Below are positions 33,435 to 46,236 of a stretch of DNA of 64,000 nucleotides, piece after piece (the stretch's first letter is position 1; each line of letters starts with the position of its first letter). This DNA comes from Pyrenopolyporus hunteri (Eukaryota > Ascomycota > Sordariomycetes > Xylariales > Hypoxylaceae): contig CADCXC010000038.1 in assembly GCA_902806595.1 (NCBI GenBank), positions 558,001-622,000 of the forward strand, given 5' to 3'. Both the position numbers and the translations under genes were made by a program. The notes under the pieces were generated by a model. The model searched no databases and was not told the origin of the DNA. It saw nothing but the letters and a program-made list of their open reading frames with translations.

Positions 33435-36400
33435 ATGGACACCGCCATGTCTACTCAGGAGCTCCAGCTCTGTCAACATCTGATAGAGCTGCCGAAGCGT
33501 TATGCCTACCGATACGAAGAGGCCGCTTGCCGGGACCTCCTATACAACCTCTTCTGGTCTATGGCCGGAGGAAGACCCGAGAATCTACGATTATTTTTTC
33601 CCGATGGCAAGCTCACTCCTAAGAGCACCCTGAAGCTCAGAGAAGCTCAGGGCGCTGTGGAGGGAGCCGAATATACAGAAGCCGCCCGCGGTAAGGCCTG
33701 CGGCCACATTTTCCGAGCCGGAGAAGCGTCGTACGGCTGCAAGACTTGCAGCACCGACGAGACATGCTGCCTATGTAGTAAATGCTTTAATGCCACCGAC
33801 CATACCGGCCATATGGTACGGATATCGATATCGCCAGGAAATAGCGGCTGCTGCGATTGCGGCGACCCCGAGGCCTGGAAAACACCTATGTTCTGCACTA
33901 TCCACAGCGAGCGCGAGGAAGACCGGTCGAAAGGAAAAGGCAAGGAGGCCGCTGGGCTTCCCGAAGATGTCGTCTCTAATATCCGTATGACCGTTTCCCG
34001 TGTCCTTGACTTCATCTGCGACGTCATCTCCTGCGCCCCGGAACAGCTCCGGCAGCCGAAGACGAAAGAGTCCATCGAACAAGATGAGAAGATGTCCCGC
34101 TTAGCCTCGACGTATTGCGGCGGAGACGTCGACCCCCCCGAGGAGTATGCGTTGTTACTTTGGAACGACGAAAAGCATACTGTTAAAGAAGTGCAAGACC
34201 AGGTCGCCCGGGCCTGTAGCACGACCCTGAAAGAAGGGTATAACCGTGCGGTGGAGACTGACTCGATCGGTCGGAGTATTCTCAAGTACGATAAGAGCAT
34301 AGAGACGCTACTGAGGTGCGCCACTATTCTCGAGCACATAAAGATCACCGTCACCATTCGCTCATCGCGGGACACCTTCCGAGAGCAGATGTGCGGGACC
34401 ATGATCGACTGGTTGAACGATATCTCGGGATGCGTGGTGGGGAGCGACCATAACATACTCCGGATGGTCGTCTGCGAAGAACTCCTAAAGCCCTGGCGGA
34501 AAGGGAGCCCCGGGACGCATGCCATGCCTGGCAAAGACGGCCTCGAGGACGAAGAAAAGTTAGAATACGACCCGCTAGAGGCCCATACGACCGCTATCTT
34601 CATACAGAGGGCTAGGTTCCTTAATAGGGCTGGTAATACGGCTACTATAGCTGAATTTCTCGATTCCGACGATGACGATAACGACGACGACGACGAAGAC
34701 ATGGACGGCGGCCACCGAACCCCTTCTAGTGAAGAGGAGGATAACGACGAAGATGAAGATGATGACGAAGACGTGATGATGGTGGACTCGCGACCGGATG
34801 CAGGCGCCGACGTGAATGTGCCCGACTGGATCAGCCCAACCATGGCGTCACTCGAGGAGGAAGAAGCGACGATGGCAGGTTATCCTCCACCTCCGCCTCC
34901 CCCCGTACCAAGGCGTGCGACCCGAGATAGGGACCTTACGCCGTCGGACTCGGATACTGCCGAGCCGTTAATCGCCCCAACCGTATACGCGAAGGCGAAT
35001 CTTGAAATTCCCAAAACCCCTGGCCTTTCGAAGACGGACAAGTCGGGGCCTCCGAAGCCCGGGCGATACTGGGTCGAGACCCCCGCGGCTTATACCGAGC
35101 GAGAGGGTGTTCATCCGTTCGAGGACGTTTTCCAGCGGGTTCGTCTGGATTGGCTGATCCTCTTCGACCTGAGGATGTGGAAGAAAGTCCGTAACGATCT
35201 GCGCTCGCTCTACATCTCGACGGTCGTCACCATCCCCGAATTCAAGAGGGTTCTAGGCCTTCGGTTCGCTGCATTATACACCACCCTAGCGCAGTTATAC
35301 CTCATAGGGGACCGGGAACCGGACCATTCAATTATCAACATATCCCTCCAGATGCTGACCACACCTTCCATTACCGCCGAAGTAGTAGAGAGGGGCAATT
35401 TCTTGACCACCCTCATGGCTATCCTCTACACGTTCCTGACTACTCGGCAGGTTGGCCATCCCTGGGAGGTCTCGTCTAGCGCCGTTCTTGGATTCGACAC
35501 GGGTTCGGTGACGAACAGGCGCATGTATCACTTCTATGTCGATCTGAAGTTCCTCCTCGGTTCACCCCACGTCCAGGAACGGATGAGGACCGAAGAGAGG
35601 TATTTGATGCAATTTCTCGATCTGGTGAAGCTACATCAGGGTATATGCCCAAACACCCGAGCTGTCGGTGAACATGTGGAGTATGAAACCGATAGTTGGA
35701 TCGGCGCCTCGTTGATGACGCGGGAGATCAACAGGCTTTGCAGGCTTCTCTCGGGCTCTTTCCGAAACCTTCCGGAACAGGATTCTCAGTACCTGTCTAA
35801 AGCCATACGGACGACGGCCAAAAGCGTTATTATCAATTCGGTCGGGGCCGAGCGCGCCAGGTTCACCCAGGCTGAGATCAAGGATGAAGTACGGTTCAAG
35901 ACGTTGAGCGACTTTGAGTTTGCTGGCGACGCTACTAAATTCGAAGTCGTTAAGTTCGTCGTAGAAGAGCAGCCGATTAGTTTCCACCACGCGTTGCATT
36001 ACACCCTATCGTGGTTGATTGAGTGTGGCAAGCACATGTCTCAGCAGGAGTTGAGGTCAATCTTATACTTTAACGCTCAAGATCTTAAGGCGAAGCCCCG
36101 GTCCATGGGTCGAAAAACTATGCCTAGGCGAGACTACACCCCCGAAGACTATCTCATGGCCGCGTTTGATTACCCTCTACGCGTTTGCACCTGGCTTGCT
36201 CAGATCAAAGCGGGAATGTGGGTACGCAACGGCATTAGTTTGAGGCATCAGGCCGGAACATACAAGAATATTCTGCATAGGGACGTTACCCACGCGCGGG
36301 ACATCTTCTTGCTCCAGACTGCGATGGTGGTCTGCGATCCGAGCCGAGTCCTCGCTTCTATTGTCGATCGCTTCGGCATGGAAAGCTGGATCAAGGGGTT

Positions 36401-39400
36401 ATTCGAACAGACCTCGGAGGCCCAAGATGAGATCCAGCACCTCGATGTGGTTGAAGACATGGTTCACTTCCTGATTGTCCTACTAAGCGACCGGACCTCG
36501 CTCATTCCGGTTAAAGATGAGCAGCAAACGCACCTTATGGCGATGCGTAGAGATATTACGCATGTTCTATGCTTCCGGCCCCTGTCTTTCAACGAGATAT
36601 CAAGCAAACTACCGGAGAAGTTCCACGAGCAAGAGGACTTCCAGCGCGTATTGGACGAAGTAGCCACGTTCAAGCCCCCCGAGGGCGTCTCGGACGTGGG
36701 GACTTTCGAGCTCAAGCCGCAGTTCATCGAAGACATTGACCCGTATATCGCGCACTACAACAAGAATCAGCGAGAGGAATCCGAGGCTGCTTATCGCAAG
36801 TGGATGTCTACGAAGACGGGGAAACCTGCCGAAGAGATCGTATTCGAGCCTAAGATACGGCCGATAGAATCCGGTGCCTTTACGAAACTGGCCGAATTCA
36901 CCAGCACCGGAATGTTCGCCCAGATAATCTATTACTGCCTATTATATCCTCTCGTCGCCGCCAAGTTGACGCCGAAAGTCCCGTTCACTAGAATAGAGAC
37001 ATTCCTGCAAGTTGTGCTACATCTAATACTCATTGCTATCGCCGAGGATAAGGCAAGCGAGGCGGAAGTTGCCTCTGGCGCCGACTCCTTTGTATACATC
37101 GCCTTGACGACGTCCGCCCGCAGTAATTTCATGCAGGATGCTCCGACTTCGAAGACTATCGTGTCCCTCCTAGATATGATGTCGACCAAAGAAGAGTTCA
37201 AAGCCTGCCACGCCAAGATCGCACTGATCCTGAAGAGGATGAAGCAGAAACACCCAAGTCACTTCGATACGGCCTACTCGCGACTAGGAATACCCGTGGA
37301 CCGGATTGATACCGCATCACCGGCAAGCAATCACAATGCCGAAGAGGAGCGTGAACGAAAGAAGAAGGCCGCGCTTGATCGTCAGGCCAAGGTCATGGCA
37401 CAGTTCCAGCAGCAGCAGAAGAGCTTTTTAGAGATGCAAGGAGACGTCGATTGGGGCGAAGACGAATGGGACGATATGGATGAGTCCAAACCGGTGGAGG
37501 AGCAGAAGAACTTCTGGAAATACCCGAGAGGCACTTGCATACTATGCCAGGAAGATGCTGACGACGGACGCCTCTACGGGACCTTCGCACTCTTCACCGA
37601 GAGCAAAATTCTCCGGCAGACCGATCTCCAGGATCCGGACTTCGTCAGAGAAGCTGCAAATACCCCCATAAATCTCGATCGGTCGGCCGAGGCAATACGC
37701 CCGTTTGGCCTTGCCCATGAAAATAGAGAGATAGTAGAGAAAGTCAACTCGGAGGGACAGAAGGTCCTCAACGAAAGACAGGGCCTCGGTAAAGGATTTC
37801 CAGCCAAGCTCTGCCGGACTGGGCCTGTCTCTGTTGGGTGTGGCCACATAATGCACTTCAGCTGCTTTGACATGTACATCGAAGCTACCGTCCGCCGGCA
37901 TGGGCATCAAATTGCCCGCCATCACCCCGAATCTCTGGATCGTCTAGAATTCGTGTGTCCCCTCTGCAAGGCCCTTGGGAACGCCTTTTTACCCATCACC
38001 TGGGATGGTAAAGAGGAATCATACCCCGGACTTCTACAGACCGAAACGGACCTCGCTTCCTTTATCTACACACACCTGACCGGCCGTCGGGCCAGTGTAG
38101 TAGTAACACGGGATCAAACCCAGAAGGCGCTTATCAACTACTTACGCACAAGGATGCCGGATAGTCTGCTCGATAAGACAGTCGCCAGCCAATCACCATT
38201 TACTCTCTGGGATCCTAGCAACTTTAGATCCGTGTCTTCGGTAGCTTCCAGCGATGCCTTTTCCCTCTCGGCGACACCCGAATCAAGCGTACGGTCACAT
38301 TCGCCACCAAATTCGCAACATGGCGACAAGGAGCTTATGCTCATCTATCGGCGTCTGCGCGATACGCTCCGCAAGAACAAGCTTCTGTTGACGGACTTGG
38401 ATCCCGACGCATACAGGGACGATGAGCTGTACGGCAGCGACGCGTTGGCGCGATCCGTAGGTTACTCGATTTCCGCGGCAGAGATACAGCAACGAGGGGT
38501 CGAAGCTCAGTACGGAATGACCTTGATCGAAAGGATGCCCGAGCAACTTTTAGTTCAGCTTCGAATCCTGTCGGAGACCGTATCATCGTATATAGCAATC
38601 GGCGGTCTCAGGCACGGAGGCGATAACCAGGTTGAAAGAGAGTTTCGCAAAGCCAGCGAACGCCAGTTCATCCAACTCTTCGTGGCGCCATACCTCGAAA
38701 CGGACGCCATGGAGAGCCAGAAACCGTTCAACGAATGCCCGCCGCTGCTTAGCCAAGACATCTTCGTCTTCTTGTGCGAAACAATGTTCGGCCTCTCCGT
38801 CGCGCACAGCATGGATCCGATGCATTTGGTTCGCCTTTGCTACCTTGCCGAGATAGTAAAGGTCGTCTATAACGTATCGCAGAACCTCGCGCTGTCTAAG
38901 TGCCTCGAGTATATTCGCAGACGGAACGTAGAAGACCCTGCAATGAATATTTTCGCCGATTTCTTCCGCCGCATCACGGCGGCTAGGATGAACGTCAACC
39001 ACGATCTTCCCAATATTGGATTCGACCAGCCAGGCTTTGACGACTTGGAAAGCCTCTATTCTTTCGTTAAGAAATACGCCCTGATTTTCTTGCGGAAAGT
39101 AACAATCCTTTTTCACGTCCATCTGGGAGTTGACTTCAATAGCCACATATCTCCGGTCCCAGAAGCGGATGAGCTCACGCGACTAACGACAGCCCTGCGA
39201 CTACCTCCCTTCGACGAGATGTGCGCAGCCCTGACACCGCCGAGGAGTGGCCAATTCGGGTGGCCAGCAAATATAGAATTTATGGCCGATGGTTGGCTTC
39301 GTCATCAGATATGGAGACGAGCCAAGCACTTTGTCAACGAGCGGAAGAATGAGGAGATCCTACCTGTATCCGCCCAAATAAGCCACCCGGGGATCTTCGA

Positions 39401-39978
39401 GCTCGTCGGGTTACCTAAGAATTTCGATACTCTTATTGAAGAGTGCTCCAAGCGACGGTGTCCTAGAACCGGCAAAGATCTGGCCGACCCCATCGTGTGT
39501 CTGATGTGTGGCGACATATTCTGCGGGCAAACTATGTGCTGTCTTATGGAATATCAAGAGCCGGGTCCGGACAAGCCTCTGATGAGAATCGGAGGCGCGC
39601 AGCAGCACATGCGGTTTAAGTACGTCGTTGCCATTTAATTTTTGCCGAAACGTCTTCCCTATTTTGCACATTACATATTATCATTGCTAACGTTCAATCT
39701 TCCTCATTAGGTGCCAGGGAAATATCGGTCTCTTTATCAATATACGCAAATGCGCCATCTTCTACTTACACCGCACATCGGGCAGTTTCAGCAACGCCCC
39801 TTACATCGACAAGTACGGCGAGGTGGACATAGGATTACGCCACGGACGTCAGCTCTTCCTCAACCAGAAGCGCTACGACTCGATGCTACGCAACTTGTGG
39901 CTCAGCCACGGCATTCCCAGCTTCATCAGCAGGAAGCTCGAGGCGGATATCAATAGCGGCGGTTGGGAGACGATTTAA
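33435..39978 (+). CDS. UBR1: E3 ubiquitin ligase UBR1 (N-recognin of the N-degron pathway)
   Basis: Two exons, 33435-39619 and 39711-39978; 2150 residues. The 91-bp intron has GTACGT, GCTAAC and TTAG and joins MRFK to CQGNIGLFINIRKCAIFYLH. The UBR box is at about residues 88-158, with the Cys/His ladder CGHIFRAGEASYGCKTC, CCLCSKCF, GCCDCGDPEAW. It binds basic N-terminal residues. A ClpS-like domain follows near residue 236 (YALLLWNDEKHTVKEVQDQV), which binds bulky hydrophobic N-termini. A strongly acidic insert (about 412-455) and a proline run come next. The RING-H2 lies at about 1366-1512 (CILCQEDADD, GHIMHFSCF, CPLCKALGN). A C-terminal autoinhibitory cap contains CPRTGKDLADPIVCLMCGDI. The complete set of domains shows an active cytosolic N-recognin. 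The start could also be the ATG at 33447. Confidence 0.97.
34667..34795 (+). repeat. Acidic GAC/GAT/GAA codon run in UBR1
   Basis: Nearly uninterrupted Asp/Glu codons encode DSDDDDNDDDDED and, 17 residues later, EEEDNDEDEDDDED. It is a likely site of length variation between strains. Confidence 0.7.
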
Positions 39979-40604
39979 GCGCGGAAGGTTAGGGGGAACA
40001 AAGTATTATTTACGCAAGTACCTAGATATCAGGCTCGTGTCGGATGGTAACGGAATAGGCATGTGAGGGGGTATGGGCAGTCAGGCCTTGGTGTATTCTC
40101 ATTGGCGCGAGGCGTTTCTTATCGTTAGACAGACGTAAAGGGGCTAGCATTAGGAGTCGAGTCGGCCGTGGCTCGTCGACGTAACGGACGGTTTGTGCTA
40201 TCAATACGATCGTTATGAATATATCCCGCGGGTGCATCGCTTGCCGTGGGGATAAATTGGGAGGTTTAGGGGGTGAAGAGTGCCAGACGTTACATCGCTA
40301 AGAGGAACCCCTTATAAGGAATTTATTAATGTCATGCCTGCTACTCCCATCTATCTACCATCCACCCACTCCCATAAAGTAGATGGGTTGCCTGAGTACG
40401 CTATATGTGTACGGTATCTAAAGCAAGGGGTATTGCTAGGTATTCATCCCAGACTAAACTCACTCAAACTCAACACTAGGTACTCCCCTATCGCATATCG
40501 TCTCGTAGCTTGGCTACCACATACACTCACTTGGACCATCGATCACCACATCATCAACTTCCCCTTTTCTTCGCACCCCTTCATCCTCATCTTCGTCCGC
40601 CTTT
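39979..40604. other. Convergent 3' intergenic region UBR1 / WD40 gene
   Basis: 626 bp between two 3' ends. No coding signal or repeat of note. Confidence 0.5.
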
Positions 40605-42424
40605 TCACTCCTCCTTCTTAACATCCTCCTCCTTCAGCGGGGACTCGCTCCCGCTCCCGCCATCGACGACCCCGTCCCGCATATCCATATCCATATCCGC
40701 ATCCTCGTCCTTATTATTATTATTATTATTATCCCCCATCTCCGTCTCCGTCGCTACCCCGTTAACTTTCGTCTCCTCCTCGCCGCCGCTCCCCGAACGC
40801 GTCTGCGGGTATCGTTGCTGGCCCGGGCGCTGGTGGCGGTACACCTTGATCCGGCCGTCCTGGCCGGCGCTCACCATGGTGTCCCCGTGCACGTCGACCC
40901 AGAAGCAGACGCCGTCGTGGGCGCGCGGGATGCGCTGCACGATCTGCTTGGTGCGCACGTCCCAGAGCACCACGTCGCCGTCTTCGCTGGGCGCTGCTAC
41001 GAAGGCCGTCGCGGTCGCGGGCGCGTTTCCTCCTGCCACCCCGTTCTCGGCTTCGTTTCCGGTTTCGTCTTCGTCGTCGGCGTTGGCAGTGGTGGGAGGT
41101 ACGACGGTGCCGAAACACCCGCCGATGCTGAACTTGGAGTTCTCGTGCCCTTGGTATGTCTTCTTGACTGTCCCCGATACGTAGTCCCATAGCCGGATGC
41201 ACGAGTCCATGCTGAATGCCAGCACGTATCTACCGTTTGGCGCGAAGCATACAGACGTTACAGGCGGGTTATCTTCGTGTACGAGGGTCCGGAGGCATTG
41301 GCCTGTCGAAGTGTCCCATATTCGGCTGTTTGTTGCATACAGAGTTAGCTGGTATATCTAAAAAAGTAAAGGGTGAGAGAAGTATAAAAAAAAACTCACG
41401 TTAGACCGTCCGTGCTGCAACTCACGACCAAGGTGCCGTCCCTACAAAAGTCAATTCCACTAACCGGATCACTATGTGCGGGCAGACTCCTCATAAGCCG
41501 GCCGGCCCGCACATCCCAGAGAAAAACAGCCTCGTCGTAGCTCCCACTAGCGAGGATATTCCCCTTCGGCGAAAAGGCAAGACAGTAGACGTAATTATGG
41601 TGACCCAGGAGAGGCTTTCCCGCACGGGCAGGACGCCCCGTAACGCGGTCCCACAGACGAATGGCCTTGTCGTCGGACCCGGAGGCCAGGGTCTTGCTAT
41701 CGGGCGACCAGGCGACGGCCGACACGCCAGCCATATGGCCGACCAGTGTTTCGGCATGCTTGCCCGTCGACGCGTCCCAGATCCGTACCGTGCCATCCGC
41801 CGACGACGACGCTATCCATCGCCCGTCCGGCGATATGCGCACCTGCGATATCGCGCGCGAGTGTCCCGAGAGCGCCAGTCGGGTCACGTAGTGCGGGCGC
41901 GCAGGCTGTCGTGTCGGAGGCGTGGCGGTACGTTCGCGGCGCAAGAGCACCTCCTGAAGAGGCGAGGTCTCGCGCGGAGAGCGCGAATCTAACGGCGAGC
42001 GCGTGCGGGAGCGGGAGCGGGAGCGAGATCGGGATCTAGACCGCGACCTCGATCTAGGAGACCTAGAGCGTGATCGGCTCGACGACCGGCTGCCGGAACT
42101 AGAGCGCAGACGGGAGCGGGAACTGGATTGGGATCTGCTGCGACGGGAGCGTTCGCTGGAAGAGTAGCCTGCTTCTCGACGACGCTCTCGGCTCCGACTT
42201 CGACTTCGGCTGGGGCTAGGAGTGCGGCTGGGGCTCGCGGAGCGGCTGTCTAGGGTCTTCTCGCGGATGGAGACGCTGAGGGTGCGTTTGCCGCCCTTCT
42301 TTCCCGGGGTATCATAGCGTGGGGCAGGGGTAGAGTCGGTGCTGTCGACATCGAGGACTTTGCGACGCTTCGTCGGCGGCTCGGGATGGTGATGGGCGGC
42401 GGTGGTAGAATCGGTACCGGCCAT
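40605..42424 (-). CDS. WDR5/Swd3-like WD40 protein with N-terminal RS domain
   Basis: Two exons, 42424-41400 and 41325-40605; 581 residues. The 74-bp intron has GTGAGT and ends CAG, completing STDGLT-RIWD. Residues 1-60 include a basic PPTKRRKVLD nuclear signal. About residues 58-150 are an Arg/Ser dipeptide domain (SRSRSRSRERRRE, then many RS repeats), followed by a seven-blade propeller. Blades end IWD, LWD, LWD, IWD, LWD, LWD and KVY; good examples are GHSRAISQVRISPDGRWIAS and GHMAGVSAVAWSPDSKTLAS. Blade architecture and order resemble WDR5/Swd3, the COMPASS subunit needed for histone H3 Lys4 methylation. However, RS domains are typical of splicing factors, so an U5-40K (SNRNP40)-like splicing role is an alternative. 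The C-terminal tail is acidic with an Asn run from a TTA/TAT trinucleotide repeat. Nuclear location is likely. Confidence 0.85.
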
Positions 42425-43733
42425 GGTGTTTATGGTGGAGTATGACTTTGTGTTTGCTACCCGGCGCGCATCAGTTGAGATACGATGTCAATTAGATATT
42501 ATACTCTCGGTCAAGAGGCGACGCGGGCAGATAGGAGATATCGCAGCCTCGCGTGAAAGGTTGAAGAGGTGACGACGGCGGGAGTCGACAAGGCTGAATT
42601 GGAAATGGAAATTTTGGCGGGTCCCAAGCTTCGGACGTAGCTTCTGATTGGACTACGGAGGTGTGCTGGGGGTGATCCGCTTTTACCAAGTATACATAAG
42701 TACCTAGGTACGTATAGTCAGCCATTCAAAAGCCGCTAGCCTTTACCGTCTCTTATCGAAGATCGATAAGAAACACAGTATAGTACCGTGCCACTACGAC
42801 GGTGAGGATACCTCTCGATTGAATTCGGCAGGTCTTACCGCTCCGGGAAAAGAAAGCCGCGTGGTTGCCGATCTGAACAATCTCAATGCAGGGGGGGCCG
42901 CAACTTAAAGTCTCCTTATGCACGCAAGGATGGAGATTTAATGAGGAAATAACGAACTGCTAGTATGGGATCCCTGCCGACGCGATATGGGAGCAGGGGC
43001 AGCAACAGAGAAGCAACAAATGACTTGGTGGTAATTTCCTCTGATGATGATAGTACCATGGTTACCCAGGTACTGCGCAGGTAGGTACATGAGGTGGTAG
43101 GCAGGTACCTCAGGTACCTAAGGTACGCGGGCAGAATGATCAAGTGCAAACCGTCATTATGCAAGTATCCTCGTCTCTCGCTTCCCCATTGTCATATTTT
43201 TCTTTCCCCACGAGTTCCTGAAGAATTTCCCCATTGTCCCCTCTTCTTCAAGCATAATGTCGATATTAAACGGTTGTCTCGTCGATCTCGTCTCCTGAAG
43301 GAGGGGGGGATTCATCCTTCCTTTGCAACCTGGGGAGCACCCCGCCAGAGATAATTACTATACATATCTACGCATACAAGACACAAGACGCATAGTTAAA
43401 CACCCGTACAATAACTTCGCCGGGAGGATTGTCAGATCCCGGTCAGACCACGCTGCGCCTGCAGCTATACAAGGGGACCGACCGCAGCGGCAGTAAATTC
43501 GCCGAGGAAGGAAAATAGAAAAAGAAGAGGAAGAGAGAAAAAAAACTGAGCCGCCCGTTTATATACCCATATAACCGTGTTCCCGCGGAATTGTCTCCCC
43601 TCTATTTTCTTCCCAAGGTAACCCTGATCGATAAAGCGGACAGACGTACACCATATCTCGTCAGCTATAGGAATTAAAAAAAGAAAGGAAGAAAGAAAGA
43701 AAAAGAGGAAGAAGCGGAACGACGGAATTCGAG
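42425..43733. promoter_or_regulatory. Divergent promoter region WD40 gene / ISC1
   Basis: 1.3 kb between two start codons. It contains TAGGTACC-type repeats at 43071-43126. Purine-rich runs (GAAAGAAAGAAA-like) at about 43510-43710 lie close to the ISC1 start. No small gene is seen. Confidence 0.5.
43071..43126. repeat. CAGGTACCT / GGTAGG repeat cluster
   Basis: Several GTAGGTAC, CAGGTACCT and AGGTACCTAAGG units stand in a row; they belong to the dispersed palindromic family. Confidence 0.6.
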
Positions 43734-45716
43734 ATGGACGAGCTCCCCGTCGAGCTCAATATTATCACGCTCAACTGCTGGGGCCTCCTACACCTGAGCG
43801 CCAACCGCGCCGAGCGTCTTACCGCCATCGGCCGTGAGCTTGCCGCCGCCGACCCACTGCCTCACATCGTCGCTTTGCAAGAATGCTGGACCCAGGAAGA
43901 CTACCGTAGCATCCGTCGCGAGACGCGCTTCGTCTTGCCCTTCGGGAAGTTCTATTATAGCGGTATCTTCGGCGGCGGCCTCGCCATTCTCTCGCGATGG
44001 CCTATCGAGGAAAGCAGCATGTATCAGTATCCTCTCAATGGCCGGCCCACCGCCTTTTTCCGCGGTGACTGGTTCGTCGGCAAAGGTGTCGCCTGCGCCC
44101 GCATCCGGTACGGCCCCGGCGACCGCGACATCGTTGAGGTCTTCAACACGCATACCCACGCTATCTACGAGCACCCGCCGGATAAGACGGACAGTTATCT
44201 GGTCCACCGGCTCGCCCAGTCCTGGGAGATGGCCAAGCTCGTCCGCGGCGCTACCGAGCGCGGACACCTGGCCCTCGCGCTGGGCGACTTCAACGACGTG
44301 CCGCTGTCGCTCTCGTACCGCATGCTGACGGCGCACGCCCCCATCAAAGATGCCTGGCGCGTGCTCAACCCGGACTCGTCCCTCGGCTCCGCCATCCACG
44401 AACTGGAGCGTGCGCGCCGGCGGCCCGTGCCTTCCGCCGCGTTTAACCTTGCCGAGAACGGCGTCACGAGTAACAGCGTTTACAACACATGGCGATGGTC
44501 TAAGGCTGACCAACGAGCCCTACGTTCCGGGCAAAGCCCTATGATAGTTCCTCCCGACACCCCCGATCCCCGCGGCAAGCGTATCGTATGTTATAATGAG
44601 AATCTTCTTACCCCTTTTCATCGGTCTTAGAGGTCAAGACTTCCCTGCGTAATCGGCTAAGGAGTCGTTATTCCCAAGACATATCTAACCCGATCATTTA
44701 ACGGCTGCTTCAACTTATCTAACGCAATATATAATTCTAACTAGTAATCGCTACAGGACTATATCTTCTTCTCCCCGCAGGTAACGTCAGCACTTGGCGG
44801 AGCGGCTGGGCGCCTCAGCGGGACAACAGCGGCGGCAGCGGCGAGAGCAAGCCACGACACGAGCCACGGTAACTATACCAAGGGCTGGGTCGTCAAGGAC
44901 GTTCGCGTCGGCATGCTCGCGCGACACCCGGAGCTCGGGTGCTCCCTCAGCGACCACTTTTCCGTCGAAGCAACTTTGCTCCTCCACACATCTACCACCC
45001 CCTTGAACATCCCCGCCTACTCGCCGTCCCGCCCCCCTTCGCCCTCCGAAACTAAGAAAGTCGCCAACACCCAACTGCTCCGCCCCTCCTCGTCTTCTTC
45101 CGAACGCTCCAACAGCCACGACCACGCCGCCTCCCTCCTCGCCCTCGAGCATGGTACCTACCTTCAGTCCCCCACCGGCTCCGAGTTCCGCGTCGGCTCC
45201 CGGGTCGACCTACGCGCCTCCTTCGACGACCAGCTCCGCGCATCCCCCGCGCCCTCCTCCTCTACCGCCCGCCGCGGCGACGGCCTCCCCTGCACTACTT
45301 ACGACGAGGTCCTCTCCCTCATCCGAGCCTACGCCGCGCGCGAGCACAGCCAGCGTCGCTGGCGCCTCATTCATTGTGGCGCTTGGGTCGTCGTGGCAAT
45401 CGGGTGTTTCATCGCCGAGTGGTTCGTCGCGGCGCCCGCGCACCCATACCCCGGCGCCGCCTTCGCCCTCGCTGTCGTCGCTGCCCTCGGTCTCTTGGTC
45501 GGGTGCGTCGACGGGCTCATCGGGTTTCTATTCTTCGGCGCGGAGACTCGTGCGCTCGCCGAGTTCGAATGGGAGATCATGAACGCCAAGGCCTCGGCCA
45601 GTGGCGCGCATGGGCTAGCGCAGCAACAGCATAGCGATGACGAAGAGGGTGGGCGCCGCGTCGGTACTAGTGGCGGTGGCGGTACCAGTGGCGGCGGTGG
45701 GGAGAAGAACTGGTGA
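43734..45716 (+). CDS. ISC1: Inositol phosphosphingolipid phospholipase C (neutral sphingomyelinase type)
   Basis: Two exons, 43734-44585 and 44757-45716; 603 residues. The 171-bp intron (GTATGT, CTAAC, TACAG) joins GKRI to DYIFFSPQ, completing the conserved RIDYIF motif; without splicing the frame ends 14 codons later. The fold is an endonuclease/exonuclease/phosphatase domain. NCWG (residues 14-17) and LQECW (49-52, with a Mg-binding Glu) mark its start, followed by NTHTHA, GDFNDVPLS near residue 185 and SDHFSV near 350 (catalytic Asp-His). The C-terminus has two membrane segments (GAWVVVAIGCFIAEWFVAA; AFALAVVAALGLLVGCVDGL). This is the layout of yeast Isc1 and mammalian nSMase2-like enzymes. 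It hydrolyses inositol phosphosphingolipids to ceramide at ER or mitochondrial membranes. A Ser/Pro-rich insert of about 100 residues separates the catalytic domain from the membrane segments, and the tail is Gly-rich. Confidence 0.93.
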
Positions 45717-46236
45717 GTGAGTTAGCTCACTGCGGATAGTCGAGCGAACAGAGCGAACAGATTGTGGAAGCCGCATTCTACGTTCTTTCATCAAGGCAGA
45801 GCGAAACATCTACATATCCACGAATGTACGTAATTGTAATGCACGATTTTCAGGAGAAAGGAGAAGTAATGAGGGGGACGTTCATTCGTTATTGAGGCGA
45901 CGAGAAGTGGAAGAAAAGAAATTACCTAGGTTTTATTAGGATAAGGACTAATTATGATATGATACCATGAAGAGAGAGAGAGAGAGAGAGATAATACAGG
46001 TTTTCTGTTTCGTTCAAAAGGATATTCGCCTAACACTGCTTGCTCCTCGTCCCTCCGAATAACCGGGATTAAACCCAATTATTTCCCTCCCTTCACTTCA
46101 CCTTTCTTTCTTTTTTCCCTTTTTATTTCGTCCGAGGCTTTTTCTCCCGCAAAGTATAATCCATCAGTCCCGGCCACAGATAGCGAGAAAGCAAAGTGAG
46201 ACAACGAGTGAGACCTCTAGCAACTCCGAACCCCTA
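45717..46236. other. Convergent 3' intergenic region
   Basis: Between the 3' ends of ISC1 and the kinase gene. It contains a GA microsatellite at 45970-45990. Nothing coding is seen. Confidence 0.5.
45970..45990. repeat. GA microsatellite
   Basis: About ten consecutive GA dinucleotides in a 3' intergenic position. Confidence 0.8.

Noticed and set aside
33647..34843. A 398-codon minus-strand frame inside UBR1
   Set aside because: Its Ser runs are the complement of the Asp/Glu runs of UBR1; it has no domain of its own.
43788..44513. A 241-codon minus-strand frame opposite ISC1
   Set aside because: The opposite strand has the complete catalytic motif set of the phospholipase; this frame is the GC-rich complement.
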